Assembly (NCBI GenBank): GCA_947258465.1
Contig: CAMYIQ010000171.1
Span: 1-5,987 of the forward strand
Source of the DNA: an uncultured Erythrobacter sp.
GTDB lineage: Bacteria > Pseudomonadota > Alphaproteobacteria > Sphingomonadales > Sphingomonadaceae
Direction: 5' to 3'
Length of the DNA stretch: 5,987 nucleotides
Position numbers and translations under genes: made by a program. A model generated the notes under the pieces. The model made no database searches. It was not told the origin of the DNA and saw only the letters and a program-made list of their open reading frames with translations. Below, one piece after another: positions 1-5,265 of this stretch. Within the stretch, counting starts at the first letter, position 1; the number at the start of each line of letters is the position of its first letter.

Positions 1-1185
1 AGCGCGCCCTGCCTGTACGATGCGAGCGCGCGAGCCGCGCTGGGCGGCGATCCGGTGGCGATCGCCTCGCTGCGCGATCCGCTCGACGCAGCCCAGATCG
101 CGCTGCTCGATGCCGCCGGGAGCCTGCTGGCCGATTCGACGCTGGCGCTGGCCAGTGCCGTTCGCGACGCGGCCGACGGCAATGCCGAAATCCTGCTGCT
201 GACCTTCACCCCCACCGTGCTCGATCCGGCGACCCCCGAAGCCTGGCGCGCGAATATGCCGGTCGGCTGGCGCTACCCAGCCTTCGACCGCCTGCAGCTT
301 GAGGATTACGACTGGCTGACTGGCGGGGCAGATGCGGCGCGGCGCCATGCCTATGACTGGGTTGAGCGGCACCTCGCCTATCCGGCCGCCGCGACCGATT
401 ATCTTTCCGGTTTCGTACTCGATCCCGCCGATTCCGACGCGTCCTGGCCGCTGATCGACGAGGCGCTGGACAAGGCCCGCGAACGGAGCGTGAGCCAGAG
501 ATTCGTCTGGGCGCTGCCCCAGGTCGCGCGCGACGGATACACTCGCCAGCCCCCCGGAGAAGACGTGATGACCCCTTTCGACGATGTCGCCTATCCGCTC
601 GCGCTTGGCCGGGATGCGGCGGCGAGCCCCGAATTTTCCACCTCGGTCGCCGTCACCGCCTCGGGCTACGAACACCGCAACGCGCTGTGGTCCGATGCCC
701 GCATGCGCTACGATGTCGGCCCGGGCATCCGCTCGGAAAAGGAACTGGGCACGCTGCTGGCCTTCTTCCGCGCGCGCTATGGCCCGGCCCGGGGCTTTCG
801 CCTGCGCGATCCCTTCGATTTCAGTTCCAACGGGATGACCGGCGCGCCCACCGCCACCGACCAGCCGCTCGGCAGCGGCGATGGCACTGCCAGCCGCTAC
901 CGCCTGGTCAAGACCTATGGCGAGCAGCGCCGCGCGATCACCCGGCCCGATCTCGCGACTCTGATCGTCGCGGTGGGCGGCCTCCCGATAACCGCCTGGA
1001 GGTTCGAGACAGGGGGCTGGATCGTCTTCGATACCGCGCCTGCGAACGGAGCGCCGATCACCGCCGGCTTCCTGTTCGACGTGCCGGTTCGCTTCGCGGA
1101 AGACCGGCTCGACGTGAGTGGCCTTTCCTTCGCCGCGGGCGAAGCGCCTTCGGTTCCGCTGATCGAAATCCGGGAGGCAGCATGA
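1..1185 (+). CDS. Tail protein: TIM-barrel-like segment fused to DUF2460 distal-tail domain (RcGTA gp12-like), 5' end missing
   Basis: The frame is open from base 1 to the TGA at 1183-1185 (394 residues visible), so the true start lies left of the window; the GTG at 55 has no special support. Residues are numbered from base 1. Residues about 190-394 match the DUF2460/TIGR02217 family, the distal tail protein of GTA-type tails. Evidence is a YEHRN motif (223-227), the segment AFFRARYGPARGFRLRDPF (254-272), and FDVPVRF (359-365) near a C-terminus ending in a VPLIEIRE-like strand. Residues about 60-185 do not belong to that family. They read as late strands of a TIM-barrel/glycosyl-hydrolase-like fold: LLLTFTPT, then DRLQLEDYDW (96-105), LSGFVLDP (135-142) and RFVWALPQVARDGY (167-180). 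The RcGTA gp12 is only about 200 residues, so this is a fusion, perhaps a tail-sheath-like or tube-decorating protein. Its ATGA junction with the next gene indicates translational coupling. The DUF2460 call is strong, the TIM-barrel call moderate, and catalytic activity is unknown. Confidence 0.85.
   Translation, partial: SAPCLYDASARAALGGDPVAIASLRDPLDAAQIALLDAAGSLLADSTLALASAVRDAADGNAEILLLTFTPTVLDPATPEAWRANMPVGWRYPAFDRLQLEDYDWLTGGADAARRHAYDWVERHLAYPAAATDYLSGFVLDPADSDASWPLIDEALDKARERSVSQRFVWALPQVARDGYTRQPPGEDVMTPFDDVAYPLALGRDAAASPEFSTSVAVTASGYEHRNALWSDARMRYDVGPGIRSEKELGTLLAFFRARYGPARGFRLRDPFDFSSNGMTGAPTATDQPLGSGDGTASRYRLVKTYGEQRRAITRPDLATLIVAVGGLPITAWRFETGGWIVFDTAPANGAPITAGFLFDVPVRFAEDRLDVSGLSFAAGEAPSVPLIEIREAA
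556..570 (+). promoter_or_regulatory. Internal ribosome-binding site and ATG at the DUF2460 domain boundary
   Basis: GGAGA at 556-560 lies seven bases before an in-frame ATG at 568-570. Starting there gives a 205-residue protein that is exactly a free-standing DUF2460/gp12, the usual length of that family. The surrounding gene is open through this point, so it could yield both the long fusion and a short distal-tail protein. A chance match is possible, because purine-rich patches occur inside GC-rich coding sequence. Confidence 0.4.
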
Positions 1186-1997
1186 GCAGGGTGTTCTTTG
1201 CCGGCGAGCTGGAAACCGCCGCAAGCTGGTGGCGCATCTTCCGACGCGACGGTGTGACGCTCGGCTTTACCACGCATGATCGCGACCTTTGGTTCGGCGG
1301 CGTACTTCACCGCGCAGCCCCGGGCCTGTTGCCTTCCGCCATCCGTCTGACTGCCGGTTTCGAGGATGATCCGGGCGATGTCGAAGGGGCGCTCAGCCAC
1401 GATTCGATCAGCGAGGCAGACCTTGCCCGGGGCCGATATGACGGCGCGCGGATCGAAAGCGGGATCGTCGATTGGGAAACGCTCGAATGCGCCACGCTGT
1501 ATTCCGGGTCGATCGCCAGCGTCAGCCGCGAAGCAGCGGGGTTCAAGGCCGCGCTGTCATGCGACAAGGCCCGGCTGGCCGAGGATTCGATCCCGCTCGC
1601 CAGTCCTTCGTGCCGCGCGCGCTTCTGCGGGCCGGGATGCGGCCTCAATCCGGCAGCGTTCGAGACGCGCACACCTGTGCTCGCGCTCGATCCCGATGCG
1701 GGCACCGTGACCGTGGGTATCGCCGACACATCGCCCTATCGCTACGGCATCCTGCGCTGGCTCGACGGCCCCTCTACCGGCCTCGAGAGCGCCATCCTGG
1801 ATGCGAACGGCAATGTGCTGACCCTTGCCCAACGGATCGACGCCGATCTGTCCGCCGGCTTGCGGGTGCGTTTGCGCGAAGGGTGCGACAAGACCATCGC
1901 CACCTGCGCGGCTCGCTTCGGCAATGCGGCCAATTTCCGCGGCGAGCCCTTCCTGCCCGGCAACGACATGCTGGCGCAATATCCGGTCGCCCGATGA
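1182..1997 (+). CDS. Tail hub protein, DUF2163 / BR0599-type (RcGTA gp13-like)
   Basis: This is a 271-residue protein starting at ATG 1182, four bases after GGGAGG (1172-1177) and overlapping the previous stop as ATGA. The frame is open further left (to an ATG at 687), but that stretch is inside the gp12-like gene and is rejected. The N-terminal half (ETAASWWRIFRRDG, then LGFTTHDRDLWFGG, residues 11-40) is typical of DUF2163. The C-terminal half is of the phage BR0599 type, with SPSCRARFCGPGCGLNP (141-157), GCDKTIATCAARFGN (234-248) and a final FRGEPFLPGND (252-262). In RcGTA this protein is the hub at the tail tip that joins the distal ring to the megatron baseplate. Cysteines 144, 149, 153, 235 and 242 could hold an iron-sulfur cluster, as reported for tail-tip hubs such as lambda gpL; that assignment is an inference here. 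Its position between the gp12-like and peptidase genes matches RcGTA order. Confidence 0.92.
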   Translation: MSRVFFAGELETAASWWRIFRRDGVTLGFTTHDRDLWFGGVLHRAAPGLLPSAIRLTAGFEDDPGDVEGALSHDSISEADLARGRYDGARIESGIVDWETLECATLYSGSIASVSREAAGFKAALSCDKARLAEDSIPLASPSCRARFCGPGCGLNPAAFETRTPVLALDPDAGTVTVGIADTSPYRYGILRWLDGPSTGLESAILDANGNVLTLAQRIDADLSAGLRVRLREGCDKTIATCAARFGNAANFRGEPFLPGNDMLAQYPVAR

Positions 1998-2425
1998 CCA
2001 TCGCCGCGGAACAGTTCGCCGGAGCAGCCGAAGCCCTCGTCGGCACTCGCTTTCGCCTGCACGGGCGCTGCCGTGAAACGGGCCTCGATTGCATCGGCCT
2101 CGTCGGCAGCGCGCTTGCAGATTGTGGGCTGACGGTGCGCTATCCGCGCGGCTACCGGTTGCGCAATGCCGATATTTCGCGCTGGCTGGAATTCGCGACC
2201 GCAAACGGACTGTACGGCTGCGGCGGCGAGACGGTGCGGGGCGATGTCCTGCTCATCCGGCCCGGCCCCGCGCAACATCACCTCCTCGTCGCGCTGGAGC
2301 CGGATCGTTTCGTTCACGCCCATGCCGGTCTGCGCCGCGTAGTCGTCCAGCAACTCGCCGCCATGGCGGCTCCCCTCGCCCACTGGCGGCTTCAACCGGA
2401 ATTGGAAACACCATGGCAACGCTAG
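1994..2425 (+). CDS. NlpC/P60-type cell-wall peptidase of the tail tip (RcGTA gp14-like)
   Basis: This is a 143-residue protein starting at ATG 1994, which overlaps the hub stop as ATGA. There is no clear Shine-Dalgarno sequence, so its translation probably depends on coupling to the hub gene. The predicted catalytic cysteine is Cys33 in the GLDCIGLVGSA motif (30-40), the usual NlpC/P60 nucleophile context. A His in the AQHHLLVAL segment (93-101, His95 or His96) fits the second catalytic residue, and FVHAH (106-110) fits the conserved strand after it. The family cleaves peptide cross-bridges in peptidoglycan. In GTA and phage tails it locally opens the host wall during DNA delivery. The length is close to that of RcGTA gp14. 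No signal peptide or membrane segment is seen, as expected for a virion component. The active site looks intact. Confidence 0.9.
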   Translation: MTIAAEQFAGAAEALVGTRFRLHGRCRETGLDCIGLVGSALADCGLTVRYPRGYRLRNADISRWLEFATANGLYGCGGETVRGDVLLIRPGPAQHHLLVALEPDRFVHAHAGLRRVVVQQLAAMAAPLAHWRLQPELETPWQR

Positions 2426-4620
2426 TGCTCGGTGCGATCGGCACACTGGTCGGCGGCCCGATTGGCGGCGCGATAGGCGCCACTCTGGGCCGCGGTCTCG
2501 ATTCCACGATCATCGGATCGCCGCGGCGCGAGGGTCCGCGGCTCAAGGAACTGGCGATCAGCACGTCGAGCTATGGCCGACCGATTCCGGCAGTCTACGG
2601 CATGGCGCGCGTTCCGGGCACGGTGGTCTGGGCCACCGATCTGAAGGAAGATCGCGAGACCAGCGGGGGCGGTAAGGGGAAGCCCAAAACGACCACCTAC
2701 AATTACAGTGTCTCGCTTGCGCTGGCCTTGTCGAGCCGTCCGATCCGATCGGTAGGCCGGATATGGGCGGACGGGCACTTGCTGCGCGGCAGCGCGGGCG
2801 ATCTGAAGACTGCCGGGACCCTTCGCGTCCATACCGGAGACGCGGATCAGATGCCCGATCCCCTACTGGCGGCCGCGAACGGCTCGCGCTGCCCAGCCTA
2901 TCGCGGCTGCGCCTATGTCGTGTTCGAGGACCTCGCGCTGGAAGATTTCGGCAACCGCATTCCCGCGCTCAGCTTCGAGATTTTCGCCGATCCGGCGACA
3001 CGGATCGTTGACGAGATCGCGCAGAAACAGGGGCTTTCGAGCCGACAGGCAGATTTCCCCGAGCTGCAAGGCTTCGTCCATGACAGCGGCAGCCCGGCGG
3101 CGGTGCTGTCGCTGATCAATCGGCTGAAGCCGCTGACCGCCGTACCGAGCGATAGAGGCACCCGGATCGAAGGAACGGCTCGGGCATCAGGAGAGGTACC
3201 GCTTCTGCCACCCGCCTCGGCCTGGGGCGAGGGCGATTTCGGACGCGAAAGCGGCGCCACGCTGGCCCGTGCGTCGTCTCCCGATCAAGTGCCTTCGGCG
3301 CTGCGCTATTACGATCCGTCGCGCGCCTACCAGCCCGGCCTTCAACGCGCCGACGCATGGCCGGCCGGCCAATCGACGCGCCCGGTTCTGGAGTTTCCCG
3401 GAATATTGAGCGCCACCGATGCCCGCACTCTCCTGGCGCGCGCATCGGTGCGAGCGCGGCAGGACGGCGAAACACTGGCCTGGCGCACATCCGAACTCGA
3501 TCCGGGTATCGGACCGGGCAGCATTGTGCGGGTCCCGGATCTGGCCGGCCTGTGGCGGTTCGGCGCGCGCGAATGGCGCGAAGGCGGGATCGAGTTCGAG
3601 CTCGTCCGCCACGTCGCGCCATCAACCGCCAGCCAGGCTGCCGACCCGGGACAGGGCTGGTCTGCACCCGACCGCCCCGCTGTGACCACCAGCCTGCGTG
3701 TGTTCGAATTGCCTTGGGATGGTTCGGGTTCGAGCGAGATCTCGCGTCGATTCGCCGCCGTTTCCGCGCCGGACGGACGCTGGTCCGGCGCGGCCCTCTA
3801 TCGGACGAGTGGCGACGGTATGGTTCCGCTCGCGCAAAGCGGCCCCGTTCGAGCGGTTGGAGGCACGCTGATCGATACGCTGCCGCCGAGCAACGCGCTG
3901 CGACTGGAACGGTCTGCCTCATGCCGCGTCGCGCTCCTCGACGACAGCGCCGAGCTCGAACCGGTCACCGCCGATGCGCTGGCGCGCGGTGCCAATCGCC
4001 TGCTGATCGGTGACGAGATCGTCCAGTTCGGCGAGTGCGAGGCCGAAGGGGACGGCGTCTGGCGGCTGACCGGACTGCTGCGAGGCCGCGGCGGCTCGGA
4101 GATCGAGGCCGCATGCGGCCATCCAGCAGGAACGTCGGTCACTCTGCTGGACGAGCGATTGGTGGACTTGCCGGAGGGGACAAATCTGGGCGATTCCGAC
4201 GAGATCGCGGCAATCGGCTTTGCCGATAGCGATCCAGTCGTGGCCACGCTCGAAAACCCCGGACGCACGCGACGCCCCCTGTTCCCGGTCCAGCCTCGCT
4301 GGACGCCCGACGGCGCGGGCGGCGTCGTGCTAGGCTGGACCCGCCGGGCGCGAGGCGGCTGGGCCTGGCTCGACGAAGTCGAGCAACCGCTGGTGGAGCA
4401 GGTCGAACGGTACGAAGTTGGATTGGGAGAGCCGGAAAACCCCATCCGTTTGTGGGACGTTACAGAACCCCGTCTCGCGCTTCCCGCTTCGGAGATCGCC
4501 GCTCTTCGGGCGCTCGCCCCCGGCGCGTCGCTATGGGTGCGCCAGAAAGGCAGCTTCGCTGTTTCGGCACCCCTGCACCTTACCATTCTCTCTCAATCAA
4601 CCGACAGGATCGCTCCATGA
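2413..4620 (+). CDS. Baseplate / host-specificity tail protein (RcGTA gp15-like, short form lacking a TIM barrel)
   Basis: This is a 735-residue protein. ATG 2413 is chosen because it starts the family-typical N-terminus and follows a weak TTGGAAA (2402-2408) site; it overlaps the peptidase end by 13 bases. Residues 1-30 form a glycine-rich hydrophobic stretch (GTLVGGPIGGAIGATLGRG). It is followed by RREGPRLKELAISTSSYG and PIPAVYG (38-63), a hallmark of GTA gp15 and related tail proteins. YNYSVSLALAL (96-106) and IWADGHLL (117-124) belong to the same tail domain. Residues about 225-400 fit the Phage-tail_3-type region, and GDEIVQFG with RLTGLLRGRGGSE (533-563) is the C-terminal motif recurrent in this family. 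RcGTA gp15, the 'megatron', is roughly 1,300 residues and carries a TIM-barrel domain after the N-terminal region. I see no such insertion here. Its role would be the central baseplate that contacts the recipient surface. The family call is strong; domain borders are approximate. Confidence 0.9.
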   Translation: MATLVLGAIGTLVGGPIGGAIGATLGRGLDSTIIGSPRREGPRLKELAISTSSYGRPIPAVYGMARVPGTVVWATDLKEDRETSGGGKGKPKTTTYNYSVSLALALSSRPIRSVGRIWADGHLLRGSAGDLKTAGTLRVHTGDADQMPDPLLAAANGSRCPAYRGCAYVVFEDLALEDFGNRIPALSFEIFADPATRIVDEIAQKQGLSSRQADFPELQGFVHDSGSPAAVLSLINRLKPLTAVPSDRGTRIEGTARASGEVPLLPPASAWGEGDFGRESGATLARASSPDQVPSALRYYDPSRAYQPGLQRADAWPAGQSTRPVLEFPGILSATDARTLLARASVRARQDGETLAWRTSELDPGIGPGSIVRVPDLAGLWRFGAREWREGGIEFELVRHVAPSTASQAADPGQGWSAPDRPAVTTSLRVFELPWDGSGSSEISRRFAAVSAPDGRWSGAALYRTSGDGMVPLAQSGPVRAVGGTLIDTLPPSNALRLERSASCRVALLDDSAELEPVTADALARGANRLLIGDEIVQFGECEAEGDGVWRLTGLLRGRGGSEIEAACGHPAGTSVTLLDERLVDLPEGTNLGDSDEIAAIGFADSDPVVATLENPGRTRRPLFPVQPRWTPDGAGGVVLGWTRRARGGWAWLDEVEQPLVEQVERYEVGLGEPENPIRLWDVTEPRLALPASEIAALRALAPGASLWVRQKGSFAVSAPLHLTILSQSTDRIAP
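4606..4619 (+). promoter_or_regulatory. Ribosome-binding site deciding the DUF2793 start
   Basis: AGGA at 4606-4609 lies seven bases before the ATG at 4617, inside the last codons of the gp15-like gene. It supports this start over the upstream extension of the frame to 4452. The start overlaps the previous stop as ATGA. Confidence 0.6.
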
Positions 4621-5075
4621 CCCAGCCTTTCGTCTTCGACGCGTCGACCGGGCGCCATGCGCTTCCCCTCCTCGTTGCCGGACAGGCGCAGAGAGAATTC
4701 TTCGTCAACGAAGCGCTGGCTCGGATCGACGCCCTGCTCCACCCGGTGGTGGAGGGCCAGGCCAGTGCGCCACCAGCCTCCCCGACGATCGGTGATTGCT
4801 GGATCGTCGCTGCCTCTGCCTCGGGTGCATGGGAGAATCGCGAAGACCATCTGGCAAGCTGGGACGGCACACAATGGACCTTCTGTGCCGCTACGGAGGG
4901 CATGCTTGTCTTCGACCGTTCGGTGCGGGAACGCCTGGCCTATCTCGGCGGGTGGAACCGGCCCGTTCGGCCCGTGCCGCCGATCGGTGGTTCGGTGGTC
5001 GATGGCGAGGCGCGTGCGGCAATCGTCGCCATCATCGACCTGCTTGCAACACTGGCGATAATTCCGCGGAATTGA
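4617..5075 (+). CDS. DUF2793 protein, probably tail-fibre or adaptor associated
   Basis: This is a 152-residue protein whose first two-thirds match DUF2793. Supporting segments are LPLLVAGQAQREFFVNEALARIDAL (16-40, in two halves LPLLVAGQAQ and NEALARIDAL), then PTIGDCWIVAASASGAWE (56-73) and LASWDGTQWTF (79-89). The remainder ends in VVDGEARAAIVAIIDLLATL (127-146), probably an amphipathic helix that could promote oligomerisation. DUF2793 proteins occur next to phage and GTA tail genes. I recall, without being able to check, that a GTA tail-fibre protein in Rhodobacter carries this domain. It is the last gene of the coupled tail cluster, so a fibre, receptor-binding or fibre-attachment role is a reasonable inference. 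No enzymatic motif is visible, and no signal peptide or membrane segment is seen. Confidence 0.85.
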   Translation: MTQPFVFDASTGRHALPLLVAGQAQREFFVNEALARIDALLHPVVEGQASAPPASPTIGDCWIVAASASGAWENREDHLASWDGTQWTFCAATEGMLVFDRSVRERLAYLGGWNRPVRPVPPIGGSVVDGEARAAIVAIIDLLATLAIIPRN

Positions 5076-5193
5076 CGGGAACCCGATGCGCCTCGCGCCG
5101 TTCGCCAGATACGGAAGGGGTCCGAAGCACGGAACTCATTCTCAATGCGCGGGAAAAGCGGCATTATTGCAACAGTTCCTGCCCATTGTTTGC

Positions 5194-5222
5194 TTGCCAC
5201 CTCACGGGTTGAAAGTTAGATA
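5194..5222 (+). promoter_or_regulatory. Candidate promoter of the OmpA-like gene
   Basis: TTGCCA (5194-5199) is four of six to the -35 consensus and lies 17 bases before TAGATA (5217-5222), a weak -10. This would leave a leader of roughly 35-40 bases before the ATG. Alternative -35 elements (TTGTTT at 5186, TTGAAA at 5209) exist, so the exact placement is uncertain. An independent promoter is expected because the gene is separated from the tail operon and differs in codon use. Confidence 0.3.
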
Positions 5223-5252
5223 AGCTGCACTCGGTGGCTCCAATTCGCAAAA

Positions 5253-5258
5253 AGGGGA
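5253..5258 (+). promoter_or_regulatory. Ribosome-binding site of the OmpA-like gene
   Basis: AGGGGA in an A-rich context lies seven bases before ATG 5266. It is the clearest Shine-Dalgarno site in the window outside coding sequence and fits a highly expressed outer-membrane protein. Confidence 0.7.
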
Positions 5259-5265
5259 AACTATA

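Larger units (their letters stand above)
5076..5265 (+). other. Intergenic region separating the tail cluster from the OmpA-like gene
   Basis: This is a 190-base gap with lower GC content toward its right end. I see no convincing gene or RNA in it. A small imperfect stem (AATGCGC at 5144-5150 against GCGGCATT at 5158-5165, one bulge, loop GGGAAAA) could form, but it has no T-run and is a poor terminator candidate. The right half probably holds the promoter and leader of the next gene. Confidence 0.6.

Noticed and set aside
687..1181. Upstream extension of the hub gene to an ATG at 687 (436 residues)
   Set aside because: The added sequence is low-complexity Arg/Pro-rich and is the wrong frame of the DUF2460 gene. 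ATG 1182 has a GGGAGG site and starts the family-typical N-terminus.
2089..2412. Upstream extension of the gp15-like gene to 2089
   Set aside because: The extra residues are an out-of-frame reading of the peptidase gene. The family N-terminus starts at 2413.
3116..4586. Long antisense open frames of 262-268 codons opposite the gp15-like gene
   Set aside because: They are Arg/Ser/Pro-rich composition shadows in high-GC DNA, opposite a protein with conserved family motifs.
5076..5085. CGGGAACCCG palindrome just after the DUF2793 stop
   Set aside because: Four base pairs with a two-base loop are too small to form a useful hairpin and are common by chance at this GC content.
5144..5165. Possible rho-independent terminator after the DUF2793 gene
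   Set aside because: The stem is short and bulged, and no T-run follows it, so it is only mentioned as a weak hairpin.
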